Notes: generated by a model from the letters alone, not told the origin. DNA of 64,000 bases from an uncultured Bacteroidales bacterium (GCA_944326355.1 CALVDO010000003.1:62001-126000); one strand, 5' to 3'. Numbered from the stretch's first letter, positions 34,225-43,573 are shown. Numbers and translations: made by a program.

Positions 34225-35130
34225 TCAGGCCTCTGTTCCGCCGTCCTTTGCGTTCCGGACGGCGCCGCAGACCCTGTCGATGATCTCGGAGTCGACTTTC
34301 TCGTCGAACTTTCTGGCCCAGAACTGCGGTGCGTTCATCAGCATTTCAAAGTCGCCGGCACGGAAAGTCCACGGATGGCGTATGCTTTCGCCCCTTGTCC
34401 AGTCAATGAGCCTGATGCGGCTGGCCTTGACCTCTGGCGGATTGTCAGGATTCCTGTAGAGCCTGTCCCTGAGAGGAGAGGCTGCAGCAAGAGTCGCCAG
34501 AAAGATCTCGTCGCAGATGATGGTGTGCCCAAAAGTCTTCCACAGCCATTCCTCTTGCGAAATGACATATCTCGCCATCTCGTCCGTTATGCTGAACCAT
34601 TGTGAGCCGCACTTGAAGTCCACGTCCCCATTGATGCCTGAGCCGCAGGCCTTCTGGATGTTGCGGCAGGTCTTGTTGACGGCATGACCGATGAAGTTCC
34701 TCTCGCTTTCTGGAAACGGGGTGTACCACCTCACGCGGGACAGAGTGTCCTCGTCCATCCTCCAGAAGTCGATGAACTCATATCCGGCATTTTCCCGGAA
34801 GAACTCATGCACTTGATCCTGGCTCTTTATCGGAAGATCCATGCCGGACAGCAGGTGATAATAGCCGTAGCGTCCTCTTGAAGTGGCCTCCTTCAGCAGA
34901 TTGATTTCCACCCTCATTATGCTCGGGCCTCCCCAATGCACCCGGACCCTGTTCTTGAGGAAGGTGAGTCCCGAATGTCTGCAGGCGATTCCGCTTTTTT
35001 CCGGACTGAAGTCTGCTTTCGCGTCGACATGGATGAAGATGTCATTGCGCGGGTCGTCAAGCAGTTCCACCAGCTTCCTGAGCTGGTCGAAACGGTCGTG
35101 GGCGATTATGAGATAGGCGTGTCTCTCCAT
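34225..35130 (-). CDS. GT14-like glycosyltransferase, paralogue of the next gene
   Basis: A 301-residue Branch-family (PF02485) glycosyltransferase, sharing long runs with its neighbour: HAYLIIAHDRFDQLRKLVEL, NDIFIHVDAKADF, YYHLLSGMDLPIKSQD, GSQWFSITDEMARYVIS and IRLIDWTRGESIRHPWTFRA. Differences concentrate between residues 125 and 180 and at the C-terminus, which may mean a different acceptor. ATG 35130 aligns with the paralogue; ATG 35145 overlaps the stop of the upstream glycosyltransferase as ATGA and may be the real, coupled start. Likely adds a branch sugar to a cell-surface glycan. Confidence 0.85.
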   Translation of the reverse strand: MERHAYLIIAHDRFDQLRKLVELLDDPRNDIFIHVDAKADFSPEKSGIACRHSGLTFLKNRVRVHWGGPSIMRVEINLLKEATSRGRYGYYHLLSGMDLPIKSQDQVHEFFRENAGYEFIDFWRMDEDTLSRVRWYTPFPESERNFIGHAVNKTCRNIQKACGSGINGDVDFKCGSQWFSITDEMARYVISQEEWLWKTFGHTIICDEIFLATLAAASPLRDRLYRNPDNPPEVKASRIRLIDWTRGESIRHPWTFRAGDFEMLMNAPQFWARKFDEKVDSEIIDRVCGAVRNAKDGGTEA

Positions 35131-35141
35131 ATTTCCTTCCG

Positions 35142-36455
35142 TCATATTCCCTGTTCCTGAAAATATTTCCTGTAGAGTTCGGCCCTTCTCTCCTTCAGCT
35201 GCTCGGGCTTGCTGAATGTGGAGATTCTGGCGAACGCGTTTTCAGCCAGCCTGCGCTGCATCGAGACGTCTTCAGCCAGCCGCATCATCCCGTCTGCGAA
35301 CGCTTCGGGCCTGTCGGCTATGATGCAGTCCTCTCCGTTCCTGAAGTCAAGCCCTTCCGCCCCTTTCGACGTGGCGATGAACGGAGACTTGGCGTAGATC
35401 GCCTCGATGATCTTGATGCGCATTCCGCTTCCTATCCTTATCGGCACGATCGAAATCTTCCCGTTGATGAATGAGGCGAGGTCTTCGATGTAGCCGGTAA
35501 ATTCGAGCTCGGGATGCAGCTTCACGTATTTTTTCACAAATCCCTTCTTCCATGAGCCCACGACGTACAGCCTGAATTTCTCTCCCCTCGCCTTGAGCAC
35601 AGGAATGATGTTGCTGCAGAACCAGCTGATCCCGTCGAAGTTGGGAAAATGGTCGCATCCCCCGACGAATACGAACTCCTTTGCGCATTCCGTAAACTCC
35701 GACGCATTTCTTTTGTCCCGTATGATGGCCGGAGACACATCGATCTTCTCTGCCGGGATATATTCGGAGAGAATCTTCTTGTCTGTATCTGTCAGTGTGA
35801 TTATATGGTCATACTGGTTGAGGATGGCTATGTCCTCAAGCTTCTTCATCTCGTAGAGGTATCTGTCCGTCATCGTCACTTTGTGGAACAGCGACATCTC
35901 GTTGGCCAGACGCACGAACTGTATCTCATGCTGCACATACAGCGTCATCACGTCCTTCGGAAGAAGGAACTTGAACGGGGTGAAATTGTAGAACTCCACC
36001 TGTATCAGGTCGAAGCCTCCCGAAGCCGCCACCTCGTGCACATGCCTCATGAACCCTTCCGTCTGCATTCCCATCTCGCTGAAAAGCCCGGAGTGATACT
36101 TGAACCTGCTCTCGTCGCTGATGATCTCGCTCATGTTCTTGTTGAGCCATCTCATCCTCTTCCTTGCGGCCGAGGCCATCAGTTTTGATATGATCTTGAA
36201 ATATATCGAAGTGCCGCATAACACGGAAGTGTCCTTGTACTCTTTGTCCCTTATGCGGAAATACGGGTTGAACTTGACGTCGTCCCATATCCGGGTCAGC
36301 TTTTCATAGTTCTTCCTGTCCCATTCGTAGACCGGCACGATCATCGTAATGTCGTAGGTCTTTCTCAGATAGTCCACCATTGAGAACATTGCCTGATTGC
36401 CTCCTGAGTTGAGGGGATAGGGAACATAGGGTGTGATGATCAGTATCTTCTTCAT
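35142..36455 (-). CDS. GT4-like glycosyltransferase
   Basis: About 437 residues, GT-B fold. N-terminal half: MKKILIITPYVPYPLNSGGN, then LYVQHEIQFVRLANE. C-terminal half: EFVFVGGCDHFPNFDGISWF, LEFTGYIEDL, SIVPIRIGSGMRIKIIEAIY (the family's E/G-rich nucleotide-binding segment) and APFIATSKGAEGL-like (SPFIATSKGAEGL). This is the GT4/GT1 type often found in LPS or exopolysaccharide loci. An in-frame ATG at 36476 overlaps the upstream gene's stop as ATGA; ATG 36455 is given because it matches the conserved family opening. Sugar and linkage unknown. Confidence 0.82.
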   Translation of the reverse strand: MKKILIITPYVPYPLNSGGNQAMFSMVDYLRKTYDITMIVPVYEWDRKNYEKLTRIWDDVKFNPYFRIRDKEYKDTSVLCGTSIYFKIISKLMASAARKRMRWLNKNMSEIISDESRFKYHSGLFSEMGMQTEGFMRHVHEVAASGGFDLIQVEFYNFTPFKFLLPKDVMTLYVQHEIQFVRLANEMSLFHKVTMTDRYLYEMKKLEDIAILNQYDHIITLTDTDKKILSEYIPAEKIDVSPAIIRDKRNASEFTECAKEFVFVGGCDHFPNFDGISWFCSNIIPVLKARGEKFRLYVVGSWKKGFVKKYVKLHPELEFTGYIEDLASFINGKISIVPIRIGSGMRIKIIEAIYAKSPFIATSKGAEGLDFRNGEDCIIADRPEAFADGMMRLAEDVSMQRRLAENAFARISTFSKPEQLKERRAELYRKYFQEQGI

Positions 36456-36472
36456 TTCATATAGGGTTAGAG

Positions 36473-37735
36473 TCATTTGCTTTCTGCGGCCGACACTTTG
36501 TCCAGGGCCTTCTCGAGCCTGTCCATTATGATCTCCCAGCAGTAGTTTTCCTTCATATATCTTTCTCCTTTCTCCTGCATCATGAGACGTTCGGCCTCAT
36601 CCGTGTCCATCTTGTGCAGCTTGGAAATGAAATCGCGTGCACCCCTGTAACATTGCACGGCTCCGCCGCTTTTTTCCCTGTGCTTCCTGAACACTTTGCA
36701 GCGTCCGTTCACCAGTGCCGGGACCCTGTCGTGCATCGCCTCCAGAAGCACAAGGGAGAGGCTTTCATATTCGGACGGGTTGATCAGGACTCTGGCGTGC
36801 AGGAGCATCGCCCTCTTGTCCTCTTCGGAGACGAATCCCGTGTAGATCATACCTTCGGCGGCAGCCTCCTGCTCGTAGGTCTTGCCCATGACGACCAGAG
36901 GCAGGGCGTCGTCCCCGTACCGTTTCCTGTATGAGGAGTAGTATTCCGCCATCCTTCCCGTCTTGTCTGTGTCGATGCGCCCGATGAAGAGCGCATATCT
37001 GTCCGGGAGAGAATATTTCCGCCTGACTTGCTCCCACGGGGCGGGAGCCGTCAGCCCGATGCCGGTGCCGATGATGCCGCAGTCCCGGATGGCGGTCCCG
37101 AAGATGTCTTTCCCGAGCTTCATCTCCGCGTCCGTGTTGAATCCCACGTATCTGATGCGGCTGAATGCCTGATCGAGCGACACCCTGAACGACGCCTTCA
37201 TCTTGTGCAGAAGCGGTACGGCCAGAGTCTTGTCCCCGACCGCCATCGCGGAGAAATAGAACAGGGGGAAGTTGGAGCTGAACACTATGAACGCGTCATA
37301 GCTGTCCCTGTGTTCGGACAGGTATCTCAGCAGGTCTGCCGAATAGAATACGGTACATTTCTGAGCCTCGACATCCTCCTTTAGCTTCCATGTCCATGTC
37401 CCGGCAAATGCGGAGACTGCCCGGAGCAGACCTGCCTGATAGAGCCGCATCCTCAGCCGTCTTGCCGGCTTCGCCATCTCGAGCCAGCGCCTCTCGCCCG
37501 CATGATCGGGCGGAGCTGCCGCGAATCTTCTCACGAGGACTCCGTTCATGGCCTCTTCTCCGGCAGGGTATTCGTTCGAACCCTTCACATAGTCTTTCAC
37601 GCAGGTCGTGAGCACTTCGACGTCGTGCCTCAGCGCAAGCCGTTCGGCCAGCATCCTGCAGTGGAGCTCGGCTCCTCCGTTTATGTCAAGGCCGTATCTT
37701 ACTGATACGAACGCGATCCTTCTCTTGTTATTCAT
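36473..37735 (-). CDS. GT4 family glycosyltransferase
   Basis: A 420-residue GT-B glycosyltransferase. RIAFVSVRYGLDINGGAELH at the N-terminus is the glycine-rich acceptor-side loop; RYALFIGRIDTDKTGRMAEY and VLINPSEYESLSLVLLEAM at the C-terminus give the E-x7-E retaining motif of GT4. Its operon places it before the GT4-like and the two GT14-like genes, with an ATGA overlap to the next gene. A -7 element lies about 45 bases upstream. The transferred sugar cannot be read. Confidence 0.87.
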   Translation of the reverse strand: MNNKRRIAFVSVRYGLDINGGAELHCRMLAERLALRHDVEVLTTCVKDYVKGSNEYPAGEEAMNGVLVRRFAAAPPDHAGERRWLEMAKPARRLRMRLYQAGLLRAVSAFAGTWTWKLKEDVEAQKCTVFYSADLLRYLSEHRDSYDAFIVFSSNFPLFYFSAMAVGDKTLAVPLLHKMKASFRVSLDQAFSRIRYVGFNTDAEMKLGKDIFGTAIRDCGIIGTGIGLTAPAPWEQVRRKYSLPDRYALFIGRIDTDKTGRMAEYYSSYRKRYGDDALPLVVMGKTYEQEAAAEGMIYTGFVSEEDKRAMLLHARVLINPSEYESLSLVLLEAMHDRVPALVNGRCKVFRKHREKSGGAVQCYRGARDFISKLHKMDTDEAERLMMQEKGERYMKENYCWEIIMDRLEKALDKVSAAESK

Positions 37736-37779
37736 ATCGGAACAGGCAAGTCAAAGTCCTCAAAAATGTCACGGCAGGA

Positions 37780-37787
37780 CAAATGTA
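37780..37787 (-). promoter_or_regulatory. Possible -7 element (TACATTTG) for the glycosyltransferase operon
   Basis: TACATTTG on the minus strand, 45 bases before the start of the GT4 gene. No clear TTTG at -33. If used, the four genes from 37735 to 33222 form one transcript. Confidence 0.4.
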
Positions 37788-37867
37788 ACATTTTTTCGGA
37801 ACATTAGCAGATAAAGCGGCGTTTCGCGACCGGACGCAGGCCTTTCCCGGCCTTTACGGCTCTCTCT

Positions 37868-38809
37868 TCACCCCTTTTTCAGGACGAGTCCGGAAAAGGC
37901 CTTTTCGAGGACCTTCAGTCTGTACCTGAGATCTTTCCCGGGATTGTATTTCAGCGCCTTCCGCAGCGCCTTCCAGGAGCCGAGATATGGCTTGAGCTCT
38001 TTGAGCGGATATATCACGTATCCGGCCTCAGTCCGTACCGGCAGCGGATATCTGATGCCTAGAGATGAGAAATGGCGGTGAGTCCAGCTGAAGAAGTCCA
38101 CATTGGCGTCGCTCAGTTCCGCAAGATGTTCGGCTGTCCTGATGCAGGACACGTTGGTGCCGCTGTCTCTCCAGCGGACTCTTGACTTTTCGCCGGACAC
38201 CGTCCTTATGCCGCGTTCCGCCGCGCAGGTCATCACTGTGGCGTTGTCGCTCCTGTACGCCTTCTTGAATTCTACGAAGCCTCCGCATTTGGCAAAATTG
38301 TCCCTCCTGAAGACAAATTCCGGCATTCTTGCGTCTATCTTGTTGAGGTATAGTGAAGTGAAGAACTCTTCGGCAGATATCTCCGGCGGGAATGGCGGGC
38401 ATTCGCTCATGACTGCGTCGTCCGGTCCGATGATGGAGATGTCGAAGTGGTACACGTCATGACCGGGATGCTCGCGTACTGTCCTGCGGAACGAGGCGAT
38501 GCAGTTCCCCTCCATGATGTCGTCATCCGAGAACATGCAGAAGAACTCCTCTTCCCCGGCCATTTCCAGACATCTGTTCCAGTGTTTCACGAGGCTGACG
38601 CCTCCCAGATTGGAGTCGAACCGTCTGTAGACTATCCTCATCCTGTCTGTCCACCGTCTGACCGTCTCCTCTATCGGGTTGGGACTGCAGTCGTCCCCGA
38701 TGTAGACGGTGAAATCCCTGTCAGTCTGCCTGCCAAGGGATTCAAGGGTCCTGTCCAGAAATTCGCTTTTGTATGCCGGTATTATCACCGCGAGACTGTC
38801 CTTTGCCAT
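37868..38809 (-). CDS. GT2 family glycosyltransferase
   Basis: A 313-residue inverting GT-A glycosyltransferase. LAVIIPAYKSEFLDRTLESL, FTVYIGDDCSPNPIEE, and FFCMFSDDDIMEGNCI supply the nucleotide-sugar and metal (DDD) motifs. RWRDSGTNVSC and a basic C-terminal region follow. It lies 132 bases upstream of the GT4 operon and 36 bases downstream of the M28 peptidase, so it could be cotranscribed with either; function probably belongs to the surface-glycan locus. Confidence 0.87.
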   Translation of the reverse strand: MAKDSLAVIIPAYKSEFLDRTLESLGRQTDRDFTVYIGDDCSPNPIEETVRRWTDRMRIVYRRFDSNLGGVSLVKHWNRCLEMAGEEEFFCMFSDDDIMEGNCIASFRRTVREHPGHDVYHFDISIIGPDDAVMSECPPFPPEISAEEFFTSLYLNKIDARMPEFVFRRDNFAKCGGFVEFKKAYRSDNATVMTCAAERGIRTVSGEKSRVRWRDSGTNVSCIRTAEHLAELSDANVDFFSWTHRHFSSLGIRYPLPVRTEAGYVIYPLKELKPYLGSWKALRKALKYNPGKDLRYRLKVLEKAFSGLVLKKG

Positions 38810-38845
38810 AATATGATCCTTTCTTTGTCCGTCTTCTGTCTTTTT

Positions 38846-39886
38846 TCACGCCATCTTCTCTATCCAGTGGAAGATGAGGATTATCCTCTTCCTCAGGACT
38901 TCCGGGCTGACGGTGTCCGGCGTGTCCGTGGTCCTGTTCGTGCGCATCGTTATGCCCGAGGTGAAGAGGACGGCAGGAATCCCGTTGTCAATGAAGACTC
39001 TCTGGTCGGAGAGCCTGTAGAAGACTCTTGTGAAGTCGTCGCTGCCGTAGTATGTGTGCGAGAGCTCCAGAGATATGTCGTAGAATCGGTTGCATAGGGA
39101 GATGAGGCTTCTCTTCTCTTTCGGGAGGCTGTCGTTGCCGAGCATTATCAGGTAGTCTTCCCGTCCGGAGTCAAGCGGCGAGAGAGTGCTGCCGATCTGG
39201 TCGAGGCTGACCATCAGGCTGATCTTGTCCGGAGTGACCGTCTCTCCCGAGACAGGGTCTGTCAGCCGTCCTTCCTCGATGTCTCTCCAGAACGCCTGCG
39301 ATCCGGCGAGGTTCATCCCGTTGGCGTCGAAGGCCACGAATATGATGTTTGAACCGTAGGTCCGCCCGAGCGTCTTCATTGCCGCGAACATCTCCGCCAG
39401 GCCGGTCATGGCCACCGTTCCGGAGGCGTTGCTGTCCGCACCTGGGTAGAGCCTTCCCCGGAGGATGCCGAGATGGTCGTAATGCGCTCCTACCACTATA
39501 TATGACCGTCGCGGGGTCTTGAGCGAGCCGGGAATCATGCCCACGACATTGTGCCCGACGATGCCCCCGCCGGCGAAGACATGCTTCGCATAGCTGTTTC
39601 CGAAGCTCAGGAGCCCCATGTCGCGGAACTTCCTTATTATCCAGAACGCCGCCTCGTTGCCTCCTCGGCTCCCCGTCGCCCTGCCTTCGCAGAGTGAGTC
39701 CGCCAGAAAGGTTATGTCCCTGAGAAGCTTCTCTTCCCAGATGACGTTGTGCGCCGCGTCGTCGTTCGTGGTCCAGGCGCTCTGTGCTGCCGCCCGACCT
39801 GCCGGGACAGTCAGAAACATGACGAGAACCGTCGGGAGCAGGAGAAAGAAATGAAGTTTTTTGCGGGATTTTGTCTGTCCGGGCAT
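38846..39886 (-). CDS. M28-family peptidase homologue, probably inactive
   Basis: A 346-residue secreted protein: N-terminal signal (LHFFLLLPTVLVMFLTVPAG), then an M28 aminopeptidase fold. Zinc-site residues His135 and Asp137 (GAHYDHLG), Asp151 (GADSNASG) and Asp229 (SLDQIG) are present. However, the normal catalytic and bridging Glu-Glu pair is Asn189-Gly190 (FDANGMNLAGS), and the last zinc His is Asp321 (TTDTPDT). With three key residues changed it is likely a pseudoenzyme or has changed chemistry; similar changes seem to occur in other Bacteroidales homologues, but I recall that only loosely. A TATTTTTG -7-like element lies at 39929-39936 on the minus strand. Confidence 0.75.
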   Translation of the reverse strand: MPGQTKSRKKLHFFLLLPTVLVMFLTVPAGRAAAQSAWTTNDDAAHNVIWEEKLLRDITFLADSLCEGRATGSRGGNEAAFWIIRKFRDMGLLSFGNSYAKHVFAGGGIVGHNVVGMIPGSLKTPRRSYIVVGAHYDHLGILRGRLYPGADSNASGTVAMTGLAEMFAAMKTLGRTYGSNIIFVAFDANGMNLAGSQAFWRDIEEGRLTDPVSGETVTPDKISLMVSLDQIGSTLSPLDSGREDYLIMLGNDSLPKEKRSLISLCNRFYDISLELSHTYYGSDDFTRVFYRLSDQRVFIDNGIPAVLFTSGITMRTNRTTDTPDTVSPEVLRKRIILIFHWIEKMA

Positions 39887-39904
39887 GATTAATGATTATA
39901 TTTG
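39870..39904 (+). promoter_or_regulatory. Bacteroidetes-type promoter for the TPR protein
   Basis: TTTG (39870-39873), a 23-base spacer, then TATATTTG (39897-39904), about 70 bases before the chosen ATG. The spacing is at the long end of the range. Confidence 0.5.
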
Positions 39905-39975
39905 CGGTTCTGTCATTTTTGGCGGGGCCAAAAATAGTCAAATTAAGCGTTAAAAGGAAATTTTTTGTCGTTCGG

Positions 39976-42024
39976 ATGCGGTGTGTCGTGAAATCCATTC
40001 TGTCAGTGGCCATGGCGGCGGCTGTCCTGGTTTCCCTCGGAGGATTCCCGGCTTTCGCCCAGTATGACAAGGACGTCTTCTCGTTCAGGGGAAGACGCGC
40101 CCTGGCTGACGGCAAGTATTCTCTCGCGATAGAGAATTTCAACGTGCTGGCCAGGCTCGACACGACCGACTACTGGACATATTTCTTCCGGGGCATAGCC
40201 AAATACAATCTCGGCGACCTGCGCGGGGCGCAGCAGGATTTCGACAACTCCGTGAGACTCAATCCGGTGTTTACCTCAGGCTACCATTACAGGGCCATCA
40301 CCCTGAGCCGCTTCGGCCGCTACGACGAGGCTCTGGCCGACCTGCAGCGGGCCATCGATCTCAGGCCGGGATTCATCGGCCTGTATTTCAGCCGAGGGGT
40401 CACTTATTTCCTCTCGCAGCAGTTCGACAAGGCCGTCGACGACTTCAACCGCTACATCCGCAAGGAGCCGAAGGACCCTTCCGCCTATCTCAACAGGGGA
40501 GCGAGCTGGCTGTTCCTCAAAGACACTCTCAAGGCCATGTCCGACTACAACACGGCCATACGGCTCGACCGCTTCGATCCGGAGGGCTATATCCGGCGCG
40601 GAAGGCTCTACGCCTCGCAGAACGACTTTGAGCATGCGATAGCCGATATGGACAGGGCCATCGAGCTCGACACCACAAACACCTTCGCCTATTTCAACCG
40701 TGCCATAATGCTCTATGAGAAGCACGACTACATAGGTGCGATGGCTGATCTCAACCGGGTTCTCAGGGACGAGCCGGGCAATGCCCTCACCCTCTACAAC
40801 AGAGGCCTGATCCGGGCGCAGGTGGGAGACTATGAGGCGGCTCTTTCAGATATGGACAGGGTGCTGAACATCAATCCTGACAATGTCCTCGCCTATTTCA
40901 ACAGAGCCTCGATATTCATAGAGATGGGCCGCTGGCAGGATGCGCTTGAAGACTATGACAAGGCCATCGCGCTCTATCCTGATTTCGCCAAGGCATATAT
41001 GAACCGCTCATACGTCAAGAACATGCTCGGGGACTACAAGTCGTCGAGGGAGGACTATGAGACGGCAAGGAAGAAGGTGCAGGAATACCGCGAGGCCACG
41101 GCAGAGAATGCCTCCTCCTTTGCCGACACCACTAAGAAATACAGCTCGCTGCTCGCTCTCGACGCCGAGTTCGCCCAGCATAACTTCAATGACGAGCTCC
41201 TTCAGCACAGGGATATAGACATCAGGCTCAGACCTCTGTACAGATTCGTCCTCTCTCCGGGAAAGGATGAGACTGAGTATGCTCTCGAAAGGAGGTATGA
41301 GAATCTTCTGATAAGGAGATTCGAGTCCGACTCTCCGGTGGAGATTTCGGTCTCGAGCGCCGACACCCTCTGGAATCCCGGCTATGGTGATGAGGTGGAG
41401 GAGATTGTCTATGGCGATGCGGAGTCTTCAGCCTCTGCCATGAACGCGTTTCTGCGTGCCCTCTATGAGTATGAGGGCCGTCAGTACAATTCGTCCCTCA
41501 GCTACTATGACGAGGCCGTCAGTCGTGGCGAAGCCGCGGCGGAGGCTTCCGGAAGCGGGGTGGAGCGCTTCTACAATGCGTTCTACTACATGAACAGGGG
41601 AGTGCTGAGAGCGGAGATGATAGACTTCATCTCTTCCATAGAGAACAATGTGCAGGTGCTGACTATGGATGATTCCGGCACCACGAGGGCCCGTGTCCGT
41701 GATCAGGTGAGCCGTCAGTATGACTATTCCGAGGCGATAGAGGATATGAAGAGAGCCGTGGAGATCGTGCCGGACATCCCGTACATACACTTCAATCTCG
41801 GCAATCTCTATTGCCTTGCTTCCGAGCATCTGCTTTCGATGGAGAGCTATTCCAGGGCAATAGAGCTCTATCCGTATATGGGTGACGCATACTTCAACAG
41901 GGGGCTTGTGCTCATCTATCTGAAGGACAGGGAGAAAGGCTGCATAGACCTTTCCCGTGCCGGGGAACTCGGAGTCTCGGACGCCTACAGCGTGATAAAG
42001 CGCTACTGTGAGGAGGAGCAGTGA
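39976..42024 (+). CDS. Secreted tetratricopeptide-repeat protein
   Basis: A 682-residue protein with a signal peptide (SILSVAMAAAVLVSLGG, FPAFAQ) and about eleven TPR units. Nine lie in the N-terminal half (for example DYWTYFFRGIAKYNLGDLRG, AYFNRASIFIEMGRWQDALE), then a charged, non-repetitive spacer (about 330-450), and further TPRs near the C-terminus (PYIHFNLGNLYCLASEHLLS, AYFNRGLVLIYLKDREKG). TPR arrays bind partner proteins; the protein is periplasmic or outer-membrane associated. No enzymatic domain is seen. ATG 39976 is chosen for the signal peptide; the frame is open from 39892. Confidence 0.85.
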   Translation: MRCVVKSILSVAMAAAVLVSLGGFPAFAQYDKDVFSFRGRRALADGKYSLAIENFNVLARLDTTDYWTYFFRGIAKYNLGDLRGAQQDFDNSVRLNPVFTSGYHYRAITLSRFGRYDEALADLQRAIDLRPGFIGLYFSRGVTYFLSQQFDKAVDDFNRYIRKEPKDPSAYLNRGASWLFLKDTLKAMSDYNTAIRLDRFDPEGYIRRGRLYASQNDFEHAIADMDRAIELDTTNTFAYFNRAIMLYEKHDYIGAMADLNRVLRDEPGNALTLYNRGLIRAQVGDYEAALSDMDRVLNINPDNVLAYFNRASIFIEMGRWQDALEDYDKAIALYPDFAKAYMNRSYVKNMLGDYKSSREDYETARKKVQEYREATAENASSFADTTKKYSSLLALDAEFAQHNFNDELLQHRDIDIRLRPLYRFVLSPGKDETEYALERRYENLLIRRFESDSPVEISVSSADTLWNPGYGDEVEEIVYGDAESSASAMNAFLRALYEYEGRQYNSSLSYYDEAVSRGEAAAEASGSGVERFYNAFYYMNRGVLRAEMIDFISSIENNVQVLTMDDSGTTRARVRDQVSRQYDYSEAIEDMKRAVEIVPDIPYIHFNLGNLYCLASEHLLSMESYSRAIELYPYMGDAYFNRGLVLIYLKDREKGCIDLSRAGELGVSDAYSVIKRYCEEEQ

Positions 42025-42062
42025 CGGCCGTCAGGATTACGGTTTTAAAAGGTTTGAACACA

Positions 42063-42707
42063 ATGATAAAGGCGATTGTTTTTGATATGGGAGGCGTCCT
42101 GATAGACCTTGATATGGAAAGGTGTCGAAACGCTTTCATCGGACAGCTCGGCTATGAGGCGATAGACAGCCTCCTTGACGCGAGTCATCAGAAGGGGTTT
42201 TATTCCGACCTGGAGGAGGGGAAGATTTCGGAGGACGAGTTCCGCCGCCAGATTCTCGCAGGCTCGCGGCCGGGGGCGCTTCCTCAGGATGTGGACCATG
42301 CCATGTGGGCTCTTCTCGTGGGTATGGAGCCGTATAAGGCCGAGCTGCTCAAGAGGCTTTCCGAGAGGTATGACCTCTACCTTCTCAGCAACAACAACGG
42401 CATCTCGATGGTCAGGTGCCGGGAGATCTTCAGCGCGGCGGGAGTGCCGATGGACAGCATCTTCCGAAGGCTTTTCCTCTCTTATCAGATGAGGATGCTG
42501 AAGCCGTCTCAGGAGATATTCGGAAAGATGATTTCGGAGGTGGGTCTCGAGCCTTCGGAGATGCTGTTCATAGATGACTCGCAGGCCAATGCGGATGCTG
42601 CCGCCGCAGCCGGTCTCAATGTCCTCCACTATGTGCAGGGGACTGATCTCGCCGCAGCCGTAAGCCGCGCCCTCGGGAAAAATCATGGAGATTCCGGGCG
42701 ATGCTGA
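42063..42707 (+). CDS. HAD-superfamily hydrolase (YihX-like)
   Basis: A 214-residue HAD phosphatase. Motif I IKAIVFDMGGVLIDLD starts directly at the N-terminus (nucleophile Asp), motif II is YLLSNNNGISMV, motif III is the Lys of MLKPSQEIF and motif IV is EMLFIDDSQANADAA. The DxGGV form with a short helical cap resembles YihX-type sugar-1-phosphate phosphatases. The frame is open from 42021, overlapping the TPR gene, but ATG 42063 gives the conserved opening. It overlaps the following metallo-hydrolase gene by 7 bases. Confidence 0.88.
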   Translation: MIKAIVFDMGGVLIDLDMERCRNAFIGQLGYEAIDSLLDASHQKGFYSDLEEGKISEDEFRRQILAGSRPGALPQDVDHAMWALLVGMEPYKAELLKRLSERYDLYLLSNNNGISMVRCREIFSAAGVPMDSIFRRLFLSYQMRMLKPSQEIFGKMISEVGLEPSEMLFIDDSQANADAAAAAGLNVLHYVQGTDLAAAVSRALGKNHGDSGRC

Positions 42708-43504
42708 GATTCATGAGTCTGTCAAGCGGAAGCTGCGGCAACTGCTATTATCTCAGCACCGGAGAGCATGGCCTGCTGATTGATGCGGGAGTTGCTTTTA
42801 GACGCCTCAGAAAGGTGTTTACTCTCAATTCCATATCCCCGGATTCGATTGACGCCATTCTCGTCACCCATGACCATCTGGATCATGTGCGTCATCTCGG
42901 CCCATACTGTGAGCATCTTCATAAGCCAGTCTATACCACGGACATGCTGCGCCGCGCCCTGCTCAGGCACGGTTCAATGGCCGAGTGCCTGCCGTCCTGC
43001 TCCCGGATCATTGAGGAGGGGGAGTGGACCGATCTCGGATTCGCTTCCGTGAAGGCGTTTGTCGTCCCGCACGACGCCACTCAGACTCTCGGCTACGCCA
43101 TCGTCATCGGAGGGCACAGGTTCGTCATCATGACGGATCTCGGGCGGATGACCGAAGAGGCTCTTGAGCTCGCCTCAGAGGCCGACACCGTAGTCATAGA
43201 GTCAAATTACGACATGGACATGCTCATGGGCGGACGCTACACATACGAGCTGAAGATGCGCATCGTCCAGGGCAACGGCCATCTCAGCAATGACGAGTGT
43301 GCCGCCGCGATAGCCCGCTTCTGGCATCCGGGCCTGCGCAACATCTTCCTCTGCCATCTCAGCGAGAACAACAACACTCCCGACCTCGCCTTCCGGGCCG
43401 CGTCGGAAGCTCTCGACAGTATCGGCGTCGAGAAGGGAAGCGTCTCCCTGCGCTGCCTTCCCCGCCGCGTCCAGTCACCCGTATTCACTCTTCAGGCCGA
43501 CTGA
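42701..43504 (+). CDS. Metallo-beta-lactamase-fold hydrolase (YycJ/WalJ-like)
   Basis: A 267-residue metallo-beta-lactamase-fold protein. MSLSSGSCGNCYYLSTGEHG, LLIDAGVAFRRL, LVTHDHLDHVRHL (HxHxDH), VVPHDATQTLGYAI and IESNYDMDMLMGG, then LCHLSENNNTPD, are typical of the YycJ (WalJ) exonuclease-like group, thought to act on DNA and link to cell division in Firmicutes. Role here is inferred by family only. It is translationally coupled to the HAD gene. Confidence 0.85.
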   Translation: MLRFMSLSSGSCGNCYYLSTGEHGLLIDAGVAFRRLRKVFTLNSISPDSIDAILVTHDHLDHVRHLGPYCEHLHKPVYTTDMLRRALLRHGSMAECLPSCSRIIEEGEWTDLGFASVKAFVVPHDATQTLGYAIVIGGHRFVIMTDLGRMTEEALELASEADTVVIESNYDMDMLMGGRYTYELKMRIVQGNGHLSNDECAAAIARFWHPGLRNIFLCHLSENNNTPDLAFRAASEALDSIGVEKGSVSLRCLPRRVQSPVFTLQAD

Positions 43505-43573
43505 CCGGCCGTAGGTCCAGCACACGGCTGAAGTGCTGTACACGGCCGTAACTCCTGCTGCCGCCGTAAAAGC

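Noticed and set aside
30574..38809. Complete capsule (Wzx/Wzy) locus
   Set aside because: No flippase, polymerase, chain-length regulator or nucleotide-sugar synthesis genes are present in the window.
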